Assembly: GCA_964627795.1 (NCBI GenBank)
Contig: CAZVLF010000005.1
Span: forward strand, 62,001 to 126,000
DNA: 64,000 nucleotides
Reading direction: 5' to 3'
Source of the DNA: CANDYO01 sp964627795
Lineage (GTDB): Bacteria; Pseudomonadota; Alphaproteobacteria; Rickettsiales; CANDYO01
Each line of letters opens with the position of its first letter. Positions within the stretch are counted from its first letter, which is position 1. Below the pieces are notes generated by a model. The model saw nothing but the letters and a program-made list of their open reading frames with translations, did no database searches and was not told the DNA's origin. The position numbers and the translations under genes are program-made. Shown here piece after piece: positions 18,719 through 27,288 of this stretch.

Positions 18719-19231
18719 TTATTTATTTTCGCTCGCCTGTAATATCGCATTCAATTTGTTCAATTTAGAAACTCTTACGCACAGATGATGGTTGGCAGCG
18801 GTACGTAATTGTCCTGCTTTAGGAAAAAACTGACTATTGCCATCATGACGATATTCTTTGCAAACCAGTTCGATCAAATCTAAGGGTAAATGAGATAAAT
18901 CAGAGATATAATCTTGAATGAGTATCCTGCTTTCAGTTTCACTTAAAGAATGACCTTTAAAATGCACTCGTAAATTAGTTAAATGCATAAAAATATGTTT
19001 AGGATCAGCGGGAAGCAAAGCTTCTTGAAGAATCTTGCTCCACTTTAGTGCTTGGCTGTAAATCACTGAAGTTTGCTCAATCACCGGAATTGGCTTAAAG
19101 GTATATTCAGACCTCCCTATCAATTTTCCACTCCAATCTACTCCTGGAGAGATAATCAAGCGCTCTAACTCCACCGGCAAAGAATCGTTCAAGGTCAGTG
19201 CTCTCTGTTGTTTTATTGTTGTTATGCCCAT
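18719..19231 (-). CDS. Conserved element protein of unknown function, overlapping the upstream gene
   Basis: A 170-residue protein without a recognised domain. The start at 19231 is supported by a perfect AGGAGG site 8 bases upstream, inside the preceding gene; the two reading frames overlap by 125 bp. The paralogue at 28271-28807 has the same overlap and conserves DSLPxxxERLIxSxGVDW, then FKPxP, LLPADP and QFFPKAGQL-like motifs. It is always placed between the wHTH gene and the pilin gene, so a role in transfer control or element maintenance is plausible but inferred. Confidence 0.75.
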   Translation of the reverse strand: MGITTIKQQRALTLNDSLPVELERLIISPGVDWSGKLIGRSEYTFKPIPVIEQTSVIYSQALKWSKILQEALLPADPKHIFMHLTNLRVHFKGHSLSETESRILIQDYISDLSHLPLDLIELVCKEYRHDGNSQFFPKAGQLRTAANHHLCVRVSKLNKLNAILQASENK

Positions 19232-19964
19232 ATTTAAATCCTCCTAAATTTTTGTTTTGTAATTCGGTTGCTCTCCGGAGCCAATTCCTAAAAGCTGCAA
19301 TAGAGTCCTTTGGAGGCTTCTTAGGACGAGAGCGGTGATAATCCTTAAATTTCTCTAGCTCCCATTCCAGATCGATTGTCTTTGGTAAGTTTTTCTCAGC
19401 CCAATCAATCACATCTTCAGCAACTACGCTTGTTGGTCCAATCTTAGGCTTTTGTGATAAGATTTCTTTTAGGACTTGAGTTTCATTGCTGCTTTCAGAG
19501 CTATTCAAAACAACTTGACCAGAAGCATTCTTTTTTTCTTTTTTACCCCCCTTTAGGGGGGTTTTTTCTTTTATTTCTTCTTTTCTTTTTTTGCTTCTTT
19601 TTTGCTTTTCTTCTTTAAAAATTGTGGAATCGTCAAAACTGTCTTGGGTTCGTCTCGATATCTCCTCGATATTTTCTTCTATACAAGGATTTAATGGGGT
19701 TATAGCTACTTCGTTCTTGTCCTCAGAAGTGTCTTGATTTTGTCTTAAAATAATTAGTGTCTGGCCTGATTTGATTCTAGTTTCGATTAGCATTTCTTCT
19801 TTCAAAACTCTTAAGAATCTTTCTACTTTAGAGCGATTCCATTTCCAGATAGTAGCTAACGTTCTAATGGAGCAAGTGAGCTCTGGTCCGCGGGTTTGTA
19901 GAAAAGCCCAAGCCTCACGTTCGCTATATGATTTAATTGATAGTTTTAAGTTAAAATTACTCAT
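19107..19964 (-). CDS. Winged-helix DNA-binding protein, replication/regulation-like
   Basis: About 285 residues. The ATG at 19964 (MSNFNLKLSIKSYSEREAW) is chosen because it aligns with the start of the paralogue at 29651 and has AAGAGA upstream; an ATG at 19994 is possible. The N-terminal 80 residues look like a winged helix (SIRTLATIWKWNRSKVERFLRVL), as in plasmid replication or phage O-type proteins. The middle is a lysine/glutamate-rich linker, and the C-terminal domain contains VVAEDVIDWAEKNLP. The gene holds an internal C6-TTTA-G6 hairpin at 19546-19561 and overlaps the next gene by 125 bp. Confidence 0.75.
   Translation of the reverse strand: MSNFNLKLSIKSYSEREAWAFLQTRGPELTCSIRTLATIWKWNRSKVERFLRVLKEEMLIETRIKSGQTLIILRQNQDTSEDKNEVAITPLNPCIEENIEEISRRTQDSFDDSTIFKEEKQKRSKKRKEEIKEKTPLKGGKKEKKNASGQVVLNSSESSNETQVLKEILSQKPKIGPTSVVAEDVIDWAEKNLPKTIDLEWELEKFKDYHRSRPKKPPKDSIAAFRNWLRRATELQNKNLGGFKYGHNNNKTTESTDLERFFAGGVRALDYLSRSRLEWKIDREV
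19546..19567 (+). terminator. Perfect GC hairpin plus T-tract inside the wHTH gene (antisense orientation)
   Basis: On the plus strand this reads six C, TTTA, six G, then six T: a textbook intrinsic terminator antisense to the gene at 19107-19964. The paralogous gene has the matching structure at 29161-29182 with CCCTCC/GGAGGG, a compensated base pair. The sequence also encodes Lys-Thr-Pro-Leu-Lys-Gly-Gly, so it is constrained twice. Confidence 0.7.
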
Positions 19965-19980
19965 GATATTTCTCTTGTTA

Positions 19981-20241
19981 CTATTTATACTCATAATCTT
20001 TTACTAGATTAAAAAATTCTTCTCTAAATTCTGGAGGTAGATATAGTATTATTTTGATTAGAGATAATAGATTCATTTGTTTTTCACCTCTGATCCAGCT
20101 ACCTAAAGTGCGTTCTTCTACTTCTAGTTCTCTAGCGGCTTGCTTATATGAAATATTGGTTTTTGGACCAATGTAGCGTTTTGCTATTCTGCTGAAATCT
20201 TGTTTTACACCCTCAGCAGTAATTTTAGTGTAATTTTTCAT
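19981..20241 (-). CDS. Small HTH DNA-binding protein, divergent from XRE regulator
   Basis: An 86-residue protein. Residues about 28-57 (ISYKQAARELEVEERTLGSWIRGEKQMNLLSLI) form a helix-turn-helix of the Cro/XRE type. It is the first gene of the leftward transfer operon and diverges from the XRE gene at 20368 across a 126-bp control region with palindromic operators. The paralogue in element A is at 29668-29928. It is probably a transcriptional activator or repressor of the transfer genes; the direction of control is not visible. Confidence 0.8.
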   Translation of the reverse strand: MKNYTKITAEGVKQDFSRIAKRYIGPKTNISYKQAARELEVEERTLGSWIRGEKQMNLLSLIKIILYLPPEFREEFFNLVKDYEYK

Positions 20242-20288
20242 AGACTCTTTCTCTAAAATATGTTATAACTATAATTACAACGATATCT

Positions 20289-20322
20289 AACTATATATAG
20301 TTGTATTATGACTATATATAGT
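20289..20322. promoter_or_regulatory. Two palindromic operators in the divergent HTH/XRE control region
   Basis: AACTATATATAGTT at 20289-20302 is a perfect 14-bp palindrome, and ACTATATATAGT at 20311-20322 repeats its core. Their centres are 21 bp apart, two helical turns. A possible rightward promoter (-35 TTGTAT at 20301, -10 TATCAT at 20325, 18-bp spacer) is interleaved with both sites, so binding would block xre transcription. Repression by the XRE protein is inferred. Confidence 0.65.
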
Positions 20323-20367
20323 TATATCATAGCTAAATAACATTGCAATAGGAAAATTGGAATATCT

Positions 20368-20823
20368 ATGCAGGCAGCTAAAAATTTAATTGAAACTCTA
20401 CAAGAACAAATCAAGACTCGTATGGAAGATAGGAAGCTTACGGCTAGAGATCTAGAACGAGATGCTGGTTTAAAAATAAGCGCCGTACGAAATGTACTAA
20501 ATGGTTATTCTAAAAATCCAGGGATAGAACTTATAGCTGCTATAGCTAAATTACTTGATTGCTCCACTGATGAACTCTTGGGAGTAGAGAGCAGAAAAGG
20601 CAAATCAGAGCTAAGTAAACAAAAAATAATTGATGTATGGGATTTTGCTTTATATGAAAATTGCCTAAAAGAAGTGCAAAGCTATCTACATAGCAAAAAC
20701 TTAAAACCTCAAGCAGAGCAGATATTGTTTTTTATTAGAGAAGCTTATATCTACTCGATAGATGGCAAAGGTAGCAAAGCCGATTTAAGATTTATAAAAT
20801 GGATTATCGATAGCCACTGTTAA
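20368..20823 (+). CDS. XRE-family repressor of element B
   Basis: A 151-residue regulator. An N-terminal Cro/C1-type helix-turn-helix (LTARDLERDAGLKISAVRNVLNGYSKNPGIELIAAIAKLLDCSTDELL, about 23-70) is followed by a helical C-terminal domain (EAYIYSIDGKGSKADLRFIKWIIDSHC) that may sense a signal or dimerise. The paralogue in element A (30060-30512) is nearly identical in the C-terminal part. It is transcribed away from the transfer operon and probably keeps it silent, like other ICE repressors. Confidence 0.88.
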   Translation: MQAAKNLIETLQEQIKTRMEDRKLTARDLERDAGLKISAVRNVLNGYSKNPGIELIAAIAKLLDCSTDELLGVESRKGKSELSKQKIIDVWDFALYENCLKEVQSYLHSKNLKPQAEQILFFIREAYIYSIDGKGSKADLRFIKWIIDSHC

Positions 20824-20957
20824 TATTAAGCATTCAGTTCAGGAATATAATAAAATCAACAATAGTAGCTAGATTAAAAGAATATATAACTTGATCAGAA
20901 CTAGAGATATAATAGATATAAATTGCTCAACTAAAAAATAATGAGTATATTAAAAAT

Positions 20958-21947
20958 TTAATGATGACTCTCATCTCCGCGATTATCTAATTTTTGCATT
21001 TCACAATAAATTTGGTTTTTAGCGCATCCTTCAACTTCTATTTGGATAGTCGTATGATTAATATTAAATTTGTCTTTTAGTTTATCTGCGAGTATTTGAA
21101 GTATTTGTTGTCCAGATTTTATACTTTGTTCCGCAACCACAACATGAAAGCTACAAGCAGCGATACTTGCCGTTATATTCCATACATGCAAGTCATGAAA
21201 TCCTAATACTCCTGTTGTTTTATTAATTTCTTTCTCAAGTAATTGCATGTCTACATTATACGGAGTACCTTCCATCAGAATATGCCCAGATTGCTTTATC
21301 AATCTATAAGTCGCCCTTAGTAATAAAACTGATATAAATAATGATAAGAATGGATCTATTTTCATCCAACCTGTATAAATTATTACTATTCCTGATATAG
21401 TAGCAGCGAGCGATCCTAGCATATCGCTTGCAACATGCAAAATAGCACTTTTAATATTCATATCATCTTTAGAACCTCTAGTTACTATATAAAAAACAAT
21501 CATATTAACTATAAGCCCTGTTAAGCCCATATATATTAATGTCTCTCCCTCAAGATTAATAGGTTTGGTGAATCTAATACCAGCTTCAACAATGATCCAT
21601 AAAGATAAAACAAGCAAAATAATGCCATTAATAAAGGCAGCGATTACTTGAAACCGATAATATCCATATGAGCGTAAACTATCAGCCGGTTTTTTTGAGA
21701 TATATAAAGCAAACCATGATAAAAATAAAGCAAATGCATCACTAAGCATATGCCCAGCATCTGATAATATAGTAAGCGATCCTGTATATATACCAACAAC
21801 CGCTTCAACAAGCATAAAACTTACTGTAAAAAAGAGAGCACATAGCAATAATTTACTGTTTTTTACTGTAGTAGTATGTTCATGGTTATGATCATGATCT
21901 GGATTATTATTTTGTTTATCCTTAGTACTATACATTTTTGCTACCAT
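20958..21947 (-). CDS. Cation diffusion facilitator metal exporter (CzcD-like)
   Basis: A 329-residue CDF transporter that would export Zn/Co/Cd in exchange for protons. A His-rich N-terminus (DHDHNHEHTT) is followed by six membrane helices. The metal-site motif SDAGHMLSDAFALFLSW is in helix II and HVASDMLGSLAATISG is in helix V, and the C-terminal cytoplasmic domain begins near residue 225 (EGTPYNVDMQLLEKEI). It is the last gene of the leftward metal cargo of element B. Its best relatives are CzcD-type exporters; the exact metal is not determinable. Confidence 0.9.
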   Translation of the reverse strand: MVAKMYSTKDKQNNNPDHDHNHEHTTTVKNSKLLLCALFFTVSFMLVEAVVGIYTGSLTILSDAGHMLSDAFALFLSWFALYISKKPADSLRSYGYYRFQVIAAFINGIILLVLSLWIIVEAGIRFTKPINLEGETLIYMGLTGLIVNMIVFYIVTRGSKDDMNIKSAILHVASDMLGSLAATISGIVIIYTGWMKIDPFLSLFISVLLLRATYRLIKQSGHILMEGTPYNVDMQLLEKEINKTTGVLGFHDLHVWNITASIAACSFHVVVAEQSIKSGQQILQILADKLKDKFNINHTTIQIEVEGCAKNQIYCEMQKLDNRGDESHH

Positions 21948-22086
21948 AGCTTAAATAATTGATTTAAATTCATTCCAAAAATCTTTATCTTTATAGATTA
22001 TAATTAGATCCAAATTTGTAGTCTTTTCTTTGTGTAAAATGATTATATAATCTAAAGCTTAAGATTTACTTAGTTCTAGCATTATT

Positions 22087-24411
22087 CTATAGCTTTATCG
22101 ATCTTAATCTTAAAGAATTATAAATCACTGAAACTGAACTAACTGCCATTGCAGCACTTGCAATCATTGGACTTAATAATATACCAAAAAATGGATATAG
22201 CGCTCCTGCCGCAATAAAAATACCTAATGCATTATAGCCAAAAGCAAAGAATAGGTTCTGCTTTATATTTTTTATAGTAGCTTTACTTAATTTATAAGCA
22301 TTAACTACGCCATATAAATCGCCTTTCATTAACACAATTCCAGCACTTTCCATTGCAATATCAGTGCCATTTCCCATGGCAATTCCTATATTTGCTTGTG
22401 CTAAAGCTGGAGAATCGTTAATACCATCACCTACCATAGCTACTATGCGACCTTGTTGCTGCAAATCTTTTATTACTTGTAATTTTTGCTCTGGAGTAAC
22501 TTCAGCGTTGATTTGATCTATTGCAAGCTTTTCACCGACTGCTGATGCAGTAGCTTTATTATCTCCTGTAAGCATAACTATTTTGATATTTTGATCTCGT
22601 AAGTTACGAAGCGCTTCAGCGGCATTGCTTTTAATTGGATCAGATATAGCGAATATACCAGAAAGTTTATTATTAATTCCTATAAACATCACTGTCTGAC
22701 CTTCGCTACGTAATTTTTCTATTTCAGTTGAGAATTTTTTAATTCCTTGTTCCTGCTGATAAGTGTTTTCAAATAGCTTAATCGTACCTACTGCAACTTC
22801 AAGTTTATCTATAATTCCTGTAATGCCAGCTGCAGCAATAGACTTAAAGTTACTTGCTTTTTGTAAAGTTAGATTTTTTTCTTTAGCTGCATTAACTATT
22901 GCTTTGCCTAATAGATGTTCACTACTTTGCTCTAGGCTTGCTGCAAGATATAATAACTTGTCTTCCCTATATTCTCCTAAAGCTTTGATATAAGTAAGAC
23001 TAGGCTTTCCTTCAGTTAGAGTGCCTGTTTTATCAAAAATTAAGGTATCAATTTTATTAAATAGCTCTAAACTTTCTGCATTTTTAATAAGTATTCCTGC
23101 TCTTGCTCCTTGTCCAGTTCCTATCATTATTGACATAGGTGTTGCAAGCCCTAAAGCGCAAGGGCAGGCAATAATTAAAACAGATATGCTATTTAAGATT
23201 GCATAATTTAAGCTAGGTTCTGGTCCAAATATATACCAGCTAATAGCTGTTATAATAGCTATAATTAAAGTAAAAGGAACAAAATATTTTGAAACTGTAT
23301 CTGCGAGCTTTTGAATAGGCGCTTTACTCCTTTGAGTTTTAGAAACCATTTCAATAATTTGCGCAAGTACAGTATCTTTACCAATTCTTTCAACTCGCAT
23401 GATAAAGCTACCAGAGCTATTGATTGTTGCGCCAGTAACTTTGTTTCCGGGAGATTTTTCAACTAGCATAGATTCTCCGGTAATCATTGATTCATCTATA
23501 AATCCGTTTCCTTCAATGATTACTCCATCTAGAGGTATTTTTTCGCCTGACTTAACTCGTAAAATATCTCCTAACTTTACTTGCTCAATTAGGATATCTA
23601 TTTCTTGATTGTCAGCGCTTATTAAGTGAGCAATTTTAGGAGCAAGATTAAGCAGAGATTTAATTGCATTATTTGTGCTAGATTTAGCTCTAAGCTCTAA
23701 AACTTGTCCTAGTAATGCTAATGTTGTAATTATTCCAGCGGCCTCAAAATATACATTTGATTCATGAATATTTATTAAAACAGAAATTAGACTATAAATA
23801 TAAGCTATTCCTATTCCCATTGAGAGTAAAGTACACATATTCAGGCTGCGATTTACTAGAGACTCCCAACCTCGCTTAAAAAAAGGCCATCCTCCCCAGA
23901 TAACAATTGGAGTTGAAAAAAATAGCTGTAAAAAATTAGAGGCTTTATTATCTACAATGTTATGAATATTTGCAGGCAATAGATGAAAACCCATAGTTAA
24001 GATAAGGAGTGGCAGAGCAAGTATTGTGCATACAATAAAACGTCTCTTCATATTAAGAAACTCAAGGTCTGGTTTATCTTCAAGTGAAACAATCTCTGGC
24101 TCTAATGACATTCCACATTTTGGGCAAGAGCCAGGCTTAGATTCTCTGATTTCTGGATGCATAGGACAAGTATAAATAGTATTTTTAGTTATATTCACAT
24201 CGTTAGTTTTACGTTTCTCGATACTACAACAAGAATGAGATTCTTCTTGAGAATTTGTTGTATAATTGCTTGGATTAACCTGAAATTTGCCTAAACAATG
24301 CTTGCTACAAAAATAGAAAGTCTTATTGTCTATTTTATAATTAAAACTCCTAGAAGGATCAACTTTCATTCCACATACTGGATCAGTAGTTTTTTCATCA
24401 TAAAATGTCAT
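22087..24411 (-). CDS. copA: Copper-translocating P-type ATPase (CopA-like)
   Basis: A 774-residue P1B ATPase. An N-terminal YHS-like domain (DPVCGMKVDPSRSF...FCSKHC, about 11-52) and a heavy-metal-binding YTCPMHPEIRESKPGSCPKCGM segment (about 78-105) replace the usual GMTCxxC HMA domain. Then come the membrane helices, the actuator motif MITGESM, the CPC metal channel (IACPCALG), phosphorylation site DKTGTLT, and hinge GDGINDSPALA. It exports Cu(I) to the periplasm, where the multicopper oxidase two genes upstream would oxidise it. It is cotranscribed with the neighbours, with 4 bp separating it from the next gene. Confidence 0.93.
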   Translation of the reverse strand: MTFYDEKTTDPVCGMKVDPSRSFNYKIDNKTFYFCSKHCLGKFQVNPSNYTTNSQEESHSCCSIEKRKTNDVNITKNTIYTCPMHPEIRESKPGSCPKCGMSLEPEIVSLEDKPDLEFLNMKRRFIVCTILALPLLILTMGFHLLPANIHNIVDNKASNFLQLFFSTPIVIWGGWPFFKRGWESLVNRSLNMCTLLSMGIGIAYIYSLISVLINIHESNVYFEAAGIITTLALLGQVLELRAKSSTNNAIKSLLNLAPKIAHLISADNQEIDILIEQVKLGDILRVKSGEKIPLDGVIIEGNGFIDESMITGESMLVEKSPGNKVTGATINSSGSFIMRVERIGKDTVLAQIIEMVSKTQRSKAPIQKLADTVSKYFVPFTLIIAIITAISWYIFGPEPSLNYAILNSISVLIIACPCALGLATPMSIMIGTGQGARAGILIKNAESLELFNKIDTLIFDKTGTLTEGKPSLTYIKALGEYREDKLLYLAASLEQSSEHLLGKAIVNAAKEKNLTLQKASNFKSIAAAGITGIIDKLEVAVGTIKLFENTYQQEQGIKKFSTEIEKLRSEGQTVMFIGINNKLSGIFAISDPIKSNAAEALRNLRDQNIKIVMLTGDNKATASAVGEKLAIDQINAEVTPEQKLQVIKDLQQQGRIVAMVGDGINDSPALAQANIGIAMGNGTDIAMESAGIVLMKGDLYGVVNAYKLSKATIKNIKQNLFFAFGYNALGIFIAAGALYPFFGILLSPMIASAAMAVSSVSVIYNSLRLRSIKL

Positions 24412-24415
24412 TTAT

Positions 24416-24685
24416 TTATTCCTTAGATTTTTTTGCCCTATCTTTATCAGTCTGTTTTAATTCGGCTTCATCATTTTTATTATGACAGGTATTCATATCC
24501 TTATCGCTTTTATTCATACATCCCATCGTAAGCATCATAAGAGGGCAGAAAAGAAGTAAAAGCAAAGGCGCGCTACCTGTAAGCCATGCTGGTTGTTTTG
24601 TATATAAATAACCTCCAATAAATAATATAATAATTCCAATAATAATGAAATTTCTTAATGAATTTTTATTGTTACCGCAGTTCAT
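24416..24685 (-). CDS. Small membrane protein of copper operons (DUF2933-like)
   Basis: An 89-residue protein with two hydrophobic segments (FIIIGIIILFIGGYLY and SAPLLLLLFCPLMMLTMGC) and a charged C-terminus. The pattern LLLxxCPLMMLxM resembles DUF2933 proteins, which are frequent next to copper ATPases and oxidases. Its Cys/Met residues could bind copper at the membrane. Its function is unknown; the family call is by pattern and context. Confidence 0.65.
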   Translation of the reverse strand: MNCGNNKNSLRNFIIIGIIILFIGGYLYTKQPAWLTGSAPLLLLLFCPLMMLTMGCMNKSDKDMNTCHNKNDEAELKQTDKDRAKKSKE

Positions 24686-24701
24686 GATCGATCTCCTTTA
24701 A

Positions 24702-26162
24702 CTAGTGTTGCCTAAAATTAGGTGAATTAAACCCCTCATAATTAATTGTAGTCATCATTCCGCCCATCACGTGATAAAGAACGTGACAATGCAGCATCCA
24801 TATGCCAGGATTATTTGCATCAAATTGCACTTTTACAGTAGAATTAGGTAAAACATTTACTGTATCTCGCATAGCTCCATTTATTTTTTTGCCATTAATT
24901 TCGGTTACTTGAAATACATGGCCATGAAGATGCATTGGGTGAGACATCATGCTTTTATTGTTAAGAATAATTTCAACTCTTTCTCCTTCTTTTACTTTAA
25001 GTGGAGTTACATTTGGCCATTCTTCTCCATTAAGCATCCAGATATAATCAGACATATTGCCCTCTAAGTTCAACGTTAGACTTCGATCTATCTTTTTAAT
25101 AGGAAGAGGATTTTTAGCTTCCAGCGTTAATTCTTGGTCATAACTTAAAGCTGGTATAGTTTGATTTGCTTTATCAGGTAATAGTATGTCTTTAGAATTA
25201 CCCACTTTAAGTATAAGCCCGCCCTGCATTTTTGTTCCTTCTCCTTGGGCAAGTATTGGATAAACTACATCATTCGCAGGAACATCTATTAAAACATCTA
25301 TTCTTTGAGCCATTGTAAGTTCAAACTTAGAATCATTAAATGGAATAATTTCTTCACCATCTACTGCTATTGCTGTACCTTTTAGTTCGCCTAAGTTAAT
25401 TATAAAATTACTAGCTGAAGCAGCATTTATGATTCTAAGTAAGATTTTCTTTTTTGAATCTACTTTTATAACTTCAGGATTTTCTACTGATTTATAATTA
25501 ATTAGGTATGCATCATAGGCTACATCATTGAGATCATTAGTAGTCATATCCATCATTTGCATAGTTTCATGATCCATAGCTGGCATTTCCATATTCATAT
25601 TACTCATATCCATTTTTTCCATGTCAGTAGAAGAGTTATGACTCATACCTTTACGCAATTCTTGCCAAAGTACTTCTGGTTCCTTAAAGCTAAAATCTGT
25701 AATAAACATGATTACTTCTTGATAATCATCATTTTTATTATCATTGCTAATAATCAAAGGAGCAGACAATCCTTTTTGCGATTGAAGTCTATAGTGAGAG
25801 TGCATCCAATAGGTGCCTTTTTGTTGTAATTTAAAATTATAGCTATAGTTTTGGCTTTGCATTATTGGTTCTTGAGTAACAAATGGAACTCCATCTTGAT
25901 TATTTGGTAGAATCAATCCATGCCAATGAATTGCTGTTGGTTCATCAATATTATTATTCACAATTACATTAAAATCTTGCCCTTGTTTGCCTCTATATCC
26001 CCACGTGCCATCAGGTTGCTCAATTCTATATAAATCAGTTGATCTGCCATTTACATTAATCGGATATTTTTTAAGTAATAATGTAGTGGGTTCATTATCT
26101 GAACAAGAGGTTAGTAGAAATAGAGCTATCAAGTATATTAGTTGAGAAAATTTTTTAAGCAT
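24702..26162 (-). CDS. Periplasmic multicopper oxidase lipoprotein
   Basis: A 486-residue cupredoxin-type oxidase. It has a lipoprotein signal (LIALFLLTSCSD, lipobox Cys20). All four copper motifs are present: HWHG (79-82), WMHSH (119-123), HPMHLHGH (408-415) and HCHVLYHVMGGM (458 on). A Met-rich insert (about 173-206, many MxM/MD repeats) resembles the Cu(I)-sequestering segment of CueO. It would oxidise Cu(I) to Cu(II) outside the cytoplasm. It is the first gene of the copper operon. Confidence 0.93.
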   Translation of the reverse strand: MLKKFSQLIYLIALFLLTSCSDNEPTTLLLKKYPINVNGRSTDLYRIEQPDGTWGYRGKQGQDFNVIVNNNIDEPTAIHWHGLILPNNQDGVPFVTQEPIMQSQNYSYNFKLQQKGTYWMHSHYRLQSQKGLSAPLIISNDNKNDDYQEVIMFITDFSFKEPEVLWQELRKGMSHNSSTDMEKMDMSNMNMEMPAMDHETMQMMDMTTNDLNDVAYDAYLINYKSVENPEVIKVDSKKKILLRIINAASASNFIINLGELKGTAIAVDGEEIIPFNDSKFELTMAQRIDVLIDVPANDVVYPILAQGEGTKMQGGLILKVGNSKDILLPDKANQTIPALSYDQELTLEAKNPLPIKKIDRSLTLNLEGNMSDYIWMLNGEEWPNVTPLKVKEGERVEIILNNKSMMSHPMHLHGHVFQVTEINGKKINGAMRDTVNVLPNSTVKVQFDANNPGIWMLHCHVLYHVMGGMMTTINYEGFNSPNFRQH

Positions 26163-26220
26163 ATTTTAAGCATAATTTTATAATAAATTATTAGGTTAGC
26201 TTACTGAAATTAATATTTAG

Positions 26221-26285
26221 TTAATGAGATCGTTGAAAGATAGTTTTTAAAAATATTTTTATAAACATATCTTTCAACAGTCTCT
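26221..26285. repeat. Inverted repeat at the abiEii truncation point
   Basis: GTTGAAAGATA at 26232-26242 and TATCTTTCAAC at 26268-26278 are exact inverted repeats. With flanks, about 17 of 19 positions pair (GAGAtcGTTG.../...CAACagTCTC). The homology of the upstream pseudogene to the intact abiEii ends right here. It may be a transposon-end or MITE remnant, or simply a hairpin terminator. Confidence 0.5.
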
Positions 26286-26627
26286 TAATATAAGCTCTGA
26301 TGCTCAGCATCAAGCTATCTATTCTTCTCTGGAGCTCTTTACTCGGTATACCAGCTTCGCTAGGATCTTTAAGATTTAAAACATTTCGATTGATGCTCAG
26401 GTCGCAGTCTTCAGAGAATCGATCTATAAGCTATAAGATTTAGAAAGTGAAGTGCCGCCTTTAAAAACCATGTGATCAAATAGCTCTTTGTTATTGAAGA
26501 ACTGACTTAAAGTCCAGCATACCCAAAAGTCCTTTTCCAGTGCTGTAAAGATTGATGCCAAGCTAAACGCCGCTTCAGTAAAAGCGCTCAAGCGATCAGA
26601 GGTTGAAGTTTTTAGAAAATTATCCAT
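26284..26627 (-). pseudogene. Truncated and frameshifted abiEii remnant (element B)
   Basis: Reading from an ATG at 26627, MDNFLKTSTSDRLSAFTEAA and LEKDFWVCWTL, then FKGGTSLSKSY, match the first third of the intact AbiEii at 53540-54556. A one-base deletion near 26425 breaks the frame. The shifted frame continues LIDRFSEDCDLSINR and ELQRRIDSLML until about 26284, where similarity stops. The nucleotidyltransferase would be non-functional. Confidence 0.85.
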
Positions 26628-27227
26628 GAATATTGCCTTGTATTTTATGTATTGCATCACTCATCCAAGCTGGAAGATGAGCGACGACTTTGCTTATCTT
26701 TAACTTATCATCATTTGATAGTTTTTGAGAATATTGATGAATCATATCGTCATCAAGGGCAGTTTTACCTAAATATGCCATGATTGTAGAGCAAGATTGC
26801 AAGGTAATGGTAAGTAATCAAATATAGGGATTCTGGTATGCTGAAAAATAATATTTCGATTGCCAATTTTCTTAACGCAAGATTTTCCAGTAGTTGCATA
26901 AACAATTTTCATCGGCAATTGAGTAGAAAGGCCTAGAAGATTGGCAGCCATAGCGCCTGAATGAAAAATACGATCTCCAGTTTTATTTGCTATAGTTTTT
27001 GCCAGGTCGTCAATATTTGGAGAAAGAATACCTATAGTAGGATTAGTTTTAGGGTAGTCATATATTCCTCTAGCTATTTTTCTAATAAATCCGCTTTTAG
27101 TTAATCTGAACATAACTTGATCTATCGCAGCCCGCGTTCCCATATCAAGGAAGTCTTTTGGAGAAAAAACCCAGCCTTTTTGGTTTGTTGTAATCCTTGA
27201 GATAATGTTTTTAGTAATATTAGCCAT
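26622..27227 (-). pseudogene. Frameshifted abiEi antitoxin remnant (element B)
   Basis: From an ATG at 27227, MANITKNIISRITTNQKGWV through LPLPCNLALQS aligns with the intact AbiEi at 54549-55157. The frame then breaks near 26775. The last third (YLGKTALDDDMIHQY to PAWMSDAIHKIQ) continues in another frame to 26622. The DNA-binding N-terminal part is intact, so a truncated repressor could still be made. Its toxin partner is also broken. Confidence 0.85.
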
Positions 27228-27288
27228 AATAATTTTGTCCTGTTTTGTCAGATAATAGCGCATATATTTCTGACAAGCAAGTTATAAG

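Noticed and set aside
26424..26660. Small protein gene of 78 residues
   Set aside because: It is the frameshifted start of an abiEii copy, as shown by alignment with the intact gene at 53540-54556.
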